From Paenibacillus hunanensis (GTDB lineage: Bacteria; Bacillota; Bacilli; Paenibacillales; Paenibacillaceae), in NCBI RefSeq assembly GCF_014645615.1, contig NZ_BMMB01000013.1, forward strand, positions 1-60,210: a stretch of 60,210 bases of DNA, written 5' to 3'. This document shows, one piece after another, positions 25,733 to 33,522 of the stretch. The position numbers and the translations under genes are program-made. The notes under the pieces are model-generated. The model worked only from the letters and a program-made list of their open reading frames with translations, made no database searches and was not told where the DNA came from. Every line of letters starts with the position of its first letter. The first letter of the stretch is position 1.

Positions 25733-26118
25733 TATTAATCTCTCCTGTTCGATATGTTTAAAGTTCATCTCAACATTGCTCAGTATAACCAGATTAGCAA
25801 CCGTTTGATTTACAAACTGCTTAAAACAGAGTAACAACATCGATACGCTATTCTTACTAAAAGTAATAAATTTGTAAATAAACTTTTCGTTTCGAAACTA
25901 AACTTCCCTGCAAAATGAAGTTTCCATTTTTCCGATGTCTCTGGTTTGGCAAACAGGGATTATACTGAAACGATGTGAGAGACTCTACGTATTACCTTTA
26001 AAATTAAGCCCTTGAAACAAAACAGCACAGCCACTCCAGCGCCCCCTATGGGACTTCTGATATGACTGTGCAGCTTCGATTTGCTTTTTACGAAATTGAC
26101 ATTTTCATCGTCAATGAT

Positions 26119-26877
26119 TTATTTCATGGCATATTGGACATTCAGCGTAGTATTCAGCTCGATCATACCTGGCTGAATCGATGTACCACCACTCGCTGTA
26201 TCGCTCATCGCCGCTTCAGAACGTTGCATGATAACCGGAGGTGTAACGGTTCCCGAATCGCTAACAGACAGCAATTCACCCAGTGTGCGGTTCGCTGCTT
26301 TGGCAATGGAGCCTGCTTTGGATGCTGCATCTTTCATTGCTTTGGCGATGACCTGATCCTCATACGTTTGTGGGTTCTCGACATCAAAGTTTACCGAACC
26401 TACATTGTTCGCACCAGCAGCGGATGCATCATCCAGCAGCTGCCCGATCTTATCCAGATCACGATATTTTACTTCGAGCGTATGATATGCGGTATAGCCT
26501 GTAACTTTTTGCCCGCCCTTATCGTTATAGTTGTAGTTAGGCTGAACATAGAATTGCACAGTCTGGATATCCGCCTGTGGGATCGACCATTTTTTGAGCA
26601 GTTCAGTCAGCTTACTCATTTTCTGTGCATTGGATGCTTGTGCTTTGGCAGCTGTAGATGCTGTTGTTTGTGCGCCAATCGATACATACGCAATGTCAGG
26701 CTTTACAGATAGCTTGCCATTTCCGCTTACATTAATCACACCCGTAGCCGCTGTTGTAGCCTGCGTTGTCTCCGCTGCATACGCTGAGCTTGCTCCTGGT
26801 AAAGCTACACTCATCATTACTCCTGTAAGCAATGTACCGGCGAGCAGCAAGGAAGCCATAGATTTTGTTTTCTTCAT
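26119..26877 (-). CDS. secreted SIMPL-domain (DUF541) protein
   Basis: 252 residues from ATG 26877, with AGGGTG 8 nt upstream. Signal peptide: KKTKSMASLLLAGTLL to SSAYAAET. The mature part has the SIMPL pattern: GVINVSGNGKLSVKPDIAYV, IGAQTTASTAAKAQASN, YKAYHTLEV-like YTAYHTLEVKYRDLDKIG, and DVENPQTYEDQVIAKAMKDA. SIMPL proteins (BP26/OMP28-like) are exported, form oligomeric rings in some species, and have poorly known roles. It lies beside three exported copper-amine-oxidase-domain genes, so a cell-envelope role is likely. A weak hairpin at about 26020-26080 may terminate it. Confidence 0.85.
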   Translation of the reverse strand: MKKTKSMASLLLAGTLLTGVMMSVALPGASSAYAAETTQATTAATGVINVSGNGKLSVKPDIAYVSIGAQTTASTAAKAQASNAQKMSKLTELLKKWSIPQADIQTVQFYVQPNYNYNDKGGQKVTGYTAYHTLEVKYRDLDKIGQLLDDASAAGANNVGSVNFDVENPQTYEDQVIAKAMKDAASKAGSIAKAANRTLGELLSVSDSGTVTPPVIMQRSEAAMSDTASGGTSIQPGMIELNTTLNVQYAMK

Positions 26878-27157
26878 TATCAATTCACCCTTTCGTCTTG
26901 TTACCTAGTAAACGCTTAGGTAAAAGCGAATGTTGCAACATATCCTAGCAATTTGGGGTATATACAATAAAAGGGCTTGATTGCTAGGTTGAAGCCGATC
27001 AAGCTAGACGCAGCAACGCTTATACAGCACAAGACAGACACCAGCGCACCAATCACCAGTCACATGATTCCAGTATCATCTTAAATAGTCCCGCCCCGTG
27101 GATGGCGCCAAGCTCGCTGCACAGGAGACAGGGATAACACAAGAGGGGAGCGTCACC

Positions 27158-27631
27158 ATGTTAAAAAAGAAATTCGTACAAAGTTCCATGCTTCTTCTGG
27201 CCAGCGTCCTGCTGCTATGCAGCCTGATCCCTACCGCCAGTGCAGCATCCATGAATGCTGCACCACGTGAGGTCAAGCTGGAATGGAACGGTACTCGTCT
27301 TCCGCAAAATGGATTGCTTATTGAAGGCAGCACGATGATTCCAGTCGTATTACTGCGCGACTCCATTGGCGTGACACTCCGCTATGAGCCGACAGTTAAA
27401 ACCTATACATTGCTGCAAAATGATGATCAGATCGATATGATCATGGGTACGGACAGTATCAATATCCGCCTGAACAATCACCAGTGGAAAGGCCCCAATG
27501 CACAGGTCATTAACGGACGAATGTATATACCTTTTACCGTACTGCGCGATGGCTTTGGCTATCAGAGCGCATGGAATGCATCGCAGGTAAAGCTGAATTT
27601 TGCGAAAAAAGGAATTTTCCTGGAGGAGTAG
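27158..27631 (+). CDS. small secreted copper-amine-oxidase-domain protein
   Basis: 157 residues from ATG 27158, chosen because GAGGGGAG lies upstream and a signal peptide follows at once (LLLASVLLLCSLIPTASAA). The rest is essentially one copper-amine-oxidase N-like domain in two repeats: LEWNGTRLPQNGLLIEGSTM with IPVVLLRDSIGVTLRYE, then INGRMYIPFTVLRDGFGYQS. It has no second domain, unlike the larger paralogues. Transcribed divergently from the SIMPL gene; about 280 bp lie between. It likely binds the wall or is a modular scaffold; no catalytic residues are evident. Confidence 0.75.
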   Translation: MLKKKFVQSSMLLLASVLLLCSLIPTASAASMNAAPREVKLEWNGTRLPQNGLLIEGSTMIPVVLLRDSIGVTLRYEPTVKTYTLLQNDDQIDMIMGTDSINIRLNNHQWKGPNAQVINGRMYIPFTVLRDGFGYQSAWNASQVKLNFAKKGIFLEE

Positions 27632-27752
27632 ACTTCGTTCTGTCTCCATCGCAGCTATAGAGCATTGTATGAGCAGTCTGTTCATCATTTCTCCTGATAT
27701 GAATAGCTTCTTACCACTCATCGATCATCGCTCGCGTAATATAACCACATAC

Positions 27753-27782
27753 CAAAAAAACCGCCACCCTATGGTGACGGTC
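27753..27782 (-). terminator. terminator after the HPr/Crh-like gene
   Basis: On the minus strand ACCGTCACC-ATA-GGGTGGCGGT is followed by TTTTTTT. It closes the rapZ-yvcK-whiA-crh gene run. Confidence 0.85.
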
Positions 27783-27814
27783 TCGGCCCTTTATCCGTTG
27801 GATGAGGGGCTTTT

Positions 27815-28084
27815 TTATTGGTTTTCCAGCTCTTCTTTGCTTACCAGTCCAACTAAAGCGTTTACAGCAGATTCTGCATCCGCACCCTCTGCGCTGATGT
27901 ACACTTCAGTACCGGAACTAATCGCAAGGCTCATGATACCCATGATACTTTTAGCGTTAACTTTTTTGTCGTCTTTCTCCACAAAAATCTCAGAAGAATA
28001 TTTATTCGCTTCCTGTACAAAAAGTGCTGCAGGTCTTGCGTGTAATCCCGTTTTCAAGCGAACCACTACCGGGTGTTTGATCAT
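27815..28084 (-). CDS. HPr-family phosphocarrier protein in crh position
   Basis: 89-residue HPr-fold protein. Both regulatory sites are present: His15 in TGLHARPAAL, the PTS phosphorylation site, and Ser46 in KVNAKSIMGIMSL, the HprK target. The sequence around helix 1 (ALFVQEANKYSSEIFVEKDD) and the neighbourhood whiA-yvcK-rapZ match Crh of B. subtilis, but Crh has Gln at position 15. It therefore could work both in the PTS and as a CcpA corepressor. HprK, its expected kinase, is encoded at 54091-55029. A PTS HPr gene may exist elsewhere. ATG 28084 has AGGGGG upstream. Confidence 0.9.
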   Translation of the reverse strand: MIKHPVVVRLKTGLHARPAALFVQEANKYSSEIFVEKDDKKVNAKSIMGIMSLAISSGTEVYISAEGADAESAVNALVGLVSKEELENQ

Positions 28085-28235
28085 GTGACAGTTACCCCCT
28101 AAAATACGTATTCATTGCAATTTATAAGTTTATTACACTGATGCCTTCAATATTGACACTTATTCATCATACTACATTATTATAACATGCGCTTTAGTAG
28201 AAAAAAATAAAGCATCATTACGCATAACAGATATT

Positions 28236-29174
28236 TTATACTAGATGCTCGTTACGCACCTTTTCCGCCAGCTCGTCGATTTTGCGAAGTCGATGATTCA
28301 CACCTGACTTGCTTACGCCACCCTTGAGCATTTCGCCAACTTCCTTCAGGTTCATATCCGGATGCGCCAGTCGAATCTCGGCTACCTCACGTAGCTTATC
28401 TGGCAGCTGCTCCAGCCCCAGGTGACGCTGGATAAGACGGATATTATCAATCTGGCGTACCGCTGCGCCGATCGTTTTGTTTAAGTTCGCAGTCTCACAA
28501 TTGACGATTCGATTGACCGAGTTACGCATATCACGCATAATACGCACATCCTCGAACTTGAACAGCGCCTGGTGCGCTCCGATAATGCTCAGGAATTCGA
28601 TAATCTTCTCGCCTTCCTTGATGTATAAAATAAAGCCTTTTTTGCGTTCGATACAACGCGCATTCAGATCGAATTCATTCGCCAGATCAACAAGTGCCTG
28701 GCACTGCTCTTCATACATGGACGCAATCTCCAGATGATAGGAGGAGCCTTCCGGGTTATTCACCGAGCCACCTGCCATAAAAGCACCACGAAGGTAAGCT
28801 CGCTTACAGCAATTTTTGCTCACCATCTGCTTATTGATGCCAGGCGTGAACATAAAGCCCTCGGACACAATTTTTAACTTACTCAAAATTTCCTGTACAC
28901 CTGCTGGAATACGCACGATGTATACATTATTCTTTTTCAGCCGCATTTTTTTGCGTACAAGCAGCTCGGTATGGACCGCAAAATGCTTTTTGATCAGGGA
29001 ATAAATCCGTCTTGCAATTGCGGCATTTTCCGTGGAAATGTCCAGTATAATCTTTTTGTTGGACACCTGCACGGAACCGTTCATTCGAATTAAGGCCGAC
29101 AGCTCTGCCTGCTCACAGCAGTCATCCGCTTCAATCATGGTCAATTCTTTTTTGGTTTGCGCCGCAAATGACAA
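28236..29174 (-). CDS. whiA: DNA-binding protein WhiA
   Basis: 312 residues. WhiA pairs a degenerate LAGLIDADG homing-endonuclease fold (residues about 1-220; RAYLRGAFMAGGSVNNPEG is the signature) with a C-terminal HTH (LREVAEIRLAHPDMNLKEVG, SKSGVNHRLRKIDELA). In Firmicutes it affects cell division and chromosome segregation. A TTG start at 29174 is preferred: AAGGGTG lies 8 nt upstream and the protein begins LSFAAQTKKEL as in the family. A GTG at 29183 is possible but sits in the binding site. It follows yvcK by only a few bases, so the genes are co-transcribed. Confidence 0.95.
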   Translation of the reverse strand: MSFAAQTKKELTMIEADDCCEQAELSALIRMNGSVQVSNKKIILDISTENAAIARRIYSLIKKHFAVHTELLVRKKMRLKKNNVYIVRIPAGVQEILSKLKIVSEGFMFTPGINKQMVSKNCCKRAYLRGAFMAGGSVNNPEGSSYHLEIASMYEEQCQALVDLANEFDLNARCIERKKGFILYIKEGEKIIEFLSIIGAHQALFKFEDVRIMRDMRNSVNRIVNCETANLNKTIGAAVRQIDNIRLIQRHLGLEQLPDKLREVAEIRLAHPDMNLKEVGEMLKGGVSKSGVNHRLRKIDELAEKVRNEHLV

Positions 29175-29179
29175 TGGAC

Positions 29180-30172
29180 TCACCCTTTCGATAAAATGTG
29201 TTTCTTGACCTGCTCATAAATATGATGGCTGAGCATCTCGGCATCATGCCGCAGATAGGTGCCGTACATCACCATTTTATCGGCGATGATCCGGTAGCCC
29301 ATTGCTTCCACTTCATCCTGGTCAAGCTTAACCGGCTTGGCGCCTTGCTCCGCATAGCGCTTTTGCACTTTAAGCGGAATCGGCTCATTATTCACGAGTA
29401 CATAGTCGAACAGCCGATGTCCAACATGCTCATAGATCGCGTTCAGATGGTCACTGACCGCGTAGTTGTCTGTTTCACCAGGCTGAGTCATCACATTACA
29501 GATGAACAGTCGGAGTGCATCAGATGCTAGAATCGCATCCGCTAGCTTCGGTACGAGCAGATTGGGCAACAGACTGGTATACAGACTACCCGGCCCGATC
29601 AAGATCGCGTCTGCCTGCTGAATCGCTCGTACAGCCTCTGGCAACGGCTCCACGTGATCCGGTTCAAGGAAAATACGTTTGATCCGCTTGCCCGCTTCTG
29701 GAATCTTGGACTCGCCTGTGACGATCTCTCCATCCTCCATCTCGGCATGCAGTACAACTGCCTGCTCTGCGGCAGGCAACACTTCACCACGAACGGCAAA
29801 GACTCGGCTTAGCTCACGTACAGCGGTGACAAAGTCACCTGAAATATCGGTCATCGCTGCCAGAATGAGATTACCCAGACTATGTCCAGCCAGCCCTTCC
29901 CCTTTTTGAAAGCGGTACTTGAGCATGTCTGACATAAGCGGCTCTACATCTGCAAGCGCGGTTAGCACGTTACGAATGTCGCCCGGAGGCGGCATTTTCA
30001 GCTCGTCACGGAGAATGCCTGAGCTTCCTCCATCATCAGCAACCGTTACGATTGCTGTAATATCAAGCGGCTTTTCCTTCAGACCTCTCAGCATAACAGA
30101 CAGGCCAGTGCCGCCACCCATCACAACGATGCGTGGGCGCAGCACAGGCAGGTCTGGCTGTGAAATTGACAT
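29180..30172 (-). CDS. yvcK: gluconeogenesis factor YvcK (CofD-like)
   Basis: 330 residues. CofD/YvcK-family motifs: RIVVMGGGTGLSVMLRG at the N-terminus, IVTVADDGGSSGILRDEL, LAGHSLGNLILAAM and LIGPGSLYTSLLPNLLV. In Bacillus YvcK binds UDP-GlcNAc, is needed for growth on gluconeogenic carbon sources, and influences PBP1 localisation. ATG 30172 is preferred because AAGGAG lies 8 nt upstream; the in-frame GTG at 30181 overlaps it. It sits between rapZ and whiA with near-zero spacing, the conserved order in Firmicutes. Confidence 0.95.
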   Translation of the reverse strand: MSISQPDLPVLRPRIVVMGGGTGLSVMLRGLKEKPLDITAIVTVADDGGSSGILRDELKMPPPGDIRNVLTALADVEPLMSDMLKYRFQKGEGLAGHSLGNLILAAMTDISGDFVTAVRELSRVFAVRGEVLPAAEQAVVLHAEMEDGEIVTGESKIPEAGKRIKRIFLEPDHVEPLPEAVRAIQQADAILIGPGSLYTSLLPNLLVPKLADAILASDALRLFICNVMTQPGETDNYAVSDHLNAIYEHVGHRLFDYVLVNNEPIPLKVQKRYAEQGAKPVKLDQDEVEAMGYRIIADKMVMYGTYLRHDAEMLSHHIYEQVKKHILSKG

Positions 30173-30184
30173 AGGTTCCACTCC

Positions 30185-31078
30185 TTAATGCCGATCACGA
30201 TCAGCATCCCGATGACTGACACGTACGGTTTCGGTTTCACTGGTGCCTAGCATACGGCCAAGGTATTCAGAAATCGCAACCGAGCGGTGCTTACCGCCGG
30301 TACAGCCAATCCCGATAATCACCTGGCTTTTGCCTTCATTACGATATTGAGGGATAAGAAAATGCAGCATATCGAGCAGCTTGGTCAAAAACGCTTGCGT
30401 CTCTGGCCATTTCATCACATATTCGTACACATCGCTGTCCTGTCCGGTATGGGGACGTAAGGCATCGATATAATGCGGATTCGGCAAAAAGCGCACATCG
30501 AAGATCAGATCGGCATCAATCGGAATACCGTATTTGAAGCCGAATGATGTGATATTCACCGACAGACGATTCGTTTCCAGATGTGAAAAATGCGATACGA
30601 TCGTCTGCTTGAGCTTCGCTGGCTTGGTCGTGCTTGTATCGATAACTTGCGTCGCTGCATTTCGTAGATCGTCCAGCATTTTGCGTTCAAGCCGGATTCC
30701 ATCAAGGGGCATCCCTTCTGGAGCGAGTGGATGGCGGCGACGACTTTCTTTATAGCGCTGTACAAGCACTTCATCGCTTGCTTCCAAAAACAGAATCTCC
30801 GAATGAATCGTCAGGTGATTTTTTAGATAGCTCAATGATTCCGAGAGGGCGGCAAAAAATTCACGGCCGCGCAAATCGATCACAAGCGCAACCTTACCAA
30901 TTTTGCCATTGGACTGTTCAATCAGCTCGGCAAACTTAGGAATTAGCACAGGCGGAAGATTATCTACACAGAAAAAACCAAGATCCTCCAGGCTTTGCAC
31001 TGCAATCGTCTTACCTGCGCCAGACAGTCCGGTAATAATAACCATCGTGGCGGTCGTTGAATTGTCGCTGGTGCTCAT
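30185..31078 (-). CDS. rapZ: RNase adapter RapZ / nucleotide-binding YvcJ
   Basis: 297 residues. The N-terminal P-loop ATPase domain has Walker A GLSGAGKT (17-24) and VDNLPPVLIPKFAEL. The C-terminal domain has FGFKYGIPIDADLIFDVRFL, IGIGCTGGKHRSVAISEYL, a region that binds sugar phosphate and RNA in E. coli RapZ. In Bacillus, YvcJ is a nucleotide-binding protein phosphorylated depending on the nucleotide state and affects competence; the sRNA adapter role is not shown there. ATG 31078 has AGAGAGGGG upstream. It heads the rapZ-yvcK-whiA run, 59 bp after glcK. Confidence 0.95.
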   Translation of the reverse strand: MSTSDNSTTATMVIITGLSGAGKTIAVQSLEDLGFFCVDNLPPVLIPKFAELIEQSNGKIGKVALVIDLRGREFFAALSESLSYLKNHLTIHSEILFLEASDEVLVQRYKESRRRHPLAPEGMPLDGIRLERKMLDDLRNAATQVIDTSTTKPAKLKQTIVSHFSHLETNRLSVNITSFGFKYGIPIDADLIFDVRFLPNPHYIDALRPHTGQDSDVYEYVMKWPETQAFLTKLLDMLHFLIPQYRNEGKSQVIIGIGCTGGKHRSVAISEYLGRMLGTSETETVRVSHRDADRDRH

Positions 31079-31137
31079 GCTTTTGTCCCCTCTCTATCCA
31101 GTTGTATGTGGTGGTTACACCTTCGCTTGCTTGTATG

Positions 31138-32085
31138 TTAACGCAGCAGCAATCCTGCTGCTCCAACGATACCTGCATCATTGCCCAGCTTGGCAGGGAT
31201 AATCTCAACGCCCTGCTGTAGTGGAGCGGGTGTCAGCTCAGCAAATACCTCACGGATTTTGCTGAACAGAATATCGCCAGCCTTGGATACACCGCCACCG
31301 ATAATAAAGCGTTCCGGGTTCAAGGTCGCTGCAATCGCAGCCATCGATTTGCCCAGGTAAAAGGCAGCACGGTTAATGATGCGAATGCTCACCTCATCCC
31401 CTGCTTTAGCGGCATCAAAAATATCCTTCGCCGTAATCTGCTCCATACTCGACAGGCTGGTCTGATCGCCACGCTCGACAGCTTCTACCGCCATGCGCAC
31501 GATACCTGTCGCAGAGGATACCGTCTCTAGACAGCCCATTTTCCCGCAGCCGCACTGGATCGCTTCCAGATCAGGCACAACGGAGATATGACCGATCTCG
31601 CCAGCCAATCCAGCAAAGCCCTGATAAATTTTACCGTTCAAAATAATGCCGCCGCCTACGCCGGTGCCCAGTGTGTAGCAGACGCAATCATTCACGCCTT
31701 TGCCTGCGCCACTCCACGCTTCGCCCAGTGCAGCTACGTTGGCATCATTATCGATGCGGATCGTTTTTCCGAGACGTTCTTCAAGGATGGCCCGGATCGG
31801 TACATCACGAAATCCGATATTCGGCGCTAGCAGGATCACACCTGCGCGAAGATCGGTAAAGCCGGCTACGCCTGCTCCCACGCCTACAAGCTGATCCCAG
31901 CTGTAGGGAGATTGCTCAACAATAAGACGCACATATTTGACGATATTGTCGATCACGGTATCGGTCCCTTTTTCTTTTTCGGTTGGACCTTCGTATGTGT
32001 GAAGCAGTTCTCCTTCATGATTGCAAATGCCTACCTTAATCGCAGTACCACCAAGGTCGACGCCGACGTAAATATTTTCAGACAT
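31138..32085 (-). CDS. glcK: ROK-family glucokinase
   Basis: 315 residues. ATP-binding GVDLGGTAIKVG at the N-terminus, sugar-binding/catalytic RIDNDANVAALGEA, TLGTGVGGGIILNGKI, and the zinc motif of ROK kinases with CGCGKMGCLET. GlcK phosphorylates glucose to glucose 6-phosphate outside the PTS, feeding the glycolytic genes at 13-20 kb. In B. subtilis it is elsewhere, so its place between rapZ and trxB is a lineage feature. ATG 32085 has AAAAGGTGG upstream. ManNAc kinase is an alternative, but length and motifs favour glucokinase. Confidence 0.92.
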   Translation of the reverse strand: MSENIYVGVDLGGTAIKVGICNHEGELLHTYEGPTEKEKGTDTVIDNIVKYVRLIVEQSPYSWDQLVGVGAGVAGFTDLRAGVILLAPNIGFRDVPIRAILEERLGKTIRIDNDANVAALGEAWSGAGKGVNDCVCYTLGTGVGGGIILNGKIYQGFAGLAGEIGHISVVPDLEAIQCGCGKMGCLETVSSATGIVRMAVEAVERGDQTSLSSMEQITAKDIFDAAKAGDEVSIRIINRAAFYLGKSMAAIAATLNPERFIIGGGVSKAGDILFSKIREVFAELTPAPLQQGVEIIPAKLGNDAGIVGAAGLLLR

Positions 32086-32452
32086 AGAACCGAGCCACCT
32101 TTTCTACTCAAAATTTGATATATATCCATATGCATTTTAACTGTGTCTGCTGCTTCATGATATCGCTTGCTTATGTATCGAAACTAAGCAAGCTGTGGCA
32201 TGGATGAACACAGGCTGTACATTCTATACTATTGTACCATTTCCGTTCTGTCGGATACTGCTAAAAATGCGATTATACACAAAATTTATAGTGAAGAAAT
32301 ACGGGGATTGCCCGTCATAGCAGTGCTTTCTCCATGAGAAAACGACTGCATTATACGCTCTGAGGTAATGAAAACGTTCGTATCCAACTATAAGCGAACC
32401 GCACCATCAGGTCAAGCGAAACCCGCGGGTCTGTTGTCTTGTACAATCCAAG
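32086..32452. other. gap upstream of glcK
   Basis: About 370 bp between the trxB terminator and glcK start. It presumably holds the glcK-rapZ promoter; no clear -35/-10 pair or RNA gene was recognised. Confidence 0.35.
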
Positions 32453-32481
32453 CAAAAAAGGAGCCGTAAGTGGCTCCCTTT
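32453..32481 (-). terminator. trxB terminator
   Basis: On the minus strand GGAGCCACTTACGGCTCC is followed by TTTTTT, 15 bp past the trxB stop. Confidence 0.85.
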
Positions 32482-32496
32482 TGTCTGAACGCTCTC

Positions 32497-33450
32497 TTAT
32501 TTATCCAGCGCTTCGCTCCAGTCATGCACCATATGGCCTTCCAGGAATTTCTCCGCATCCATCGCTGCCATACAGCCGCTACCCGCAGCCGTAATCGCTT
32601 GACGATAACGGGTATCCTGAACATCACCACAAGCGAATACGCCAGGGATGTTCGTTTCGGTTGTACCCGGTGTGACCATGATGTAGCCATGATCGTCGGT
32701 TGTAATCTGCCCTTTGAGGAAGCCGGTGTTCGGCGTATGTCCGATCGCTACGAATACGCCATCTGCTTCAACTAGCTCTTCCTGCCCTGTTTCATTGTTA
32801 AGCACCTTCAAGCCTTTTACGCCTGTATCGCCTGCAACGACTTCAAGCGGCTTGCGGTTTAGCGCCCATTTGATCTTCGCATTGTCACGCGCACGATCCT
32901 GCATGATCTTCGAAGCGCGCAGCTCGTCACGACGGTTCACCACCGTTACCTCTGTTGCAAAACGAGTCAGGAAGCTCGCTTCCTCCATCGCAGAGTCGCC
33001 ACCGCCAACAACGATAAGCTTTTTGTTACGGAAAAAGAAGCCGTCGCATGTTGCGCATGTACTTACACCACGTCCAACATTATCCTGTTCACCCGGAATG
33101 CCCAGATAACGAGCCGATGCACCGGTTGAGATAATGACAGATTCCGCTTCCAGCTCGCCTGCACCCTCAACCTTAATTTTGAATGGACGCTTGGATAGAT
33201 CGATATGCTCTACCCAGCCAGAGCGGAATTCCGCGCCAAAGCGCTCCGCCTGCTTGCGCATATTGTCCATCAGTTCAGGCCCCATAATGCCATCCGTGAA
33301 GCCCGGGAAGTTCTCAACCTCTGTCGTTGTCGTCAGCTGTCCACCTGGCTGCAAGCCTTCAATAACGAGTGGCTGCATATTGGCACGCGCCAGATAGATC
33401 GCTGCGGTAAGTCCCGCAGGTCCTGTTCCGATAATGATTGATTTATACAT
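32497..33450 (-). CDS. trxB: thioredoxin reductase
   Basis: 317-residue flavoenzyme reducing thioredoxin with NADPH. FAD motif IIGTGPAGLTAAIYLARA at the N-terminus, redox CATCD near residue 137, NADPH motif VVGGGDSAMEEA, and GVFACGDVQDTRYRQA near the C-terminus. ATG 33450 is chosen because AAGGAGG lies upstream (12 nt, rather long) and the protein then starts at the conserved MYKSIIIGTG; the frame extends 11 codons further up without support. It follows the TPR gene (yvcD-like) as in B. subtilis. Confidence 0.96.
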   Translation of the reverse strand: MYKSIIIGTGPAGLTAAIYLARANMQPLVIEGLQPGGQLTTTTEVENFPGFTDGIMGPELMDNMRKQAERFGAEFRSGWVEHIDLSKRPFKIKVEGAGELEAESVIISTGASARYLGIPGEQDNVGRGVSTCATCDGFFFRNKKLIVVGGGDSAMEEASFLTRFATEVTVVNRRDELRASKIMQDRARDNAKIKWALNRKPLEVVAGDTGVKGLKVLNNETGQEELVEADGVFVAIGHTPNTGFLKGQITTDDHGYIMVTPGTTETNIPGVFACGDVQDTRYRQAITAAGSGCMAAMDAEKFLEGHMVHDWSEALDK

Positions 33451-33522
33451 AATATTAAGAAGCCTCCTTATGAAATGGTACACCTGTTGATATAACTATA
33501 TTCAAGCTCAATACGATTGGCT

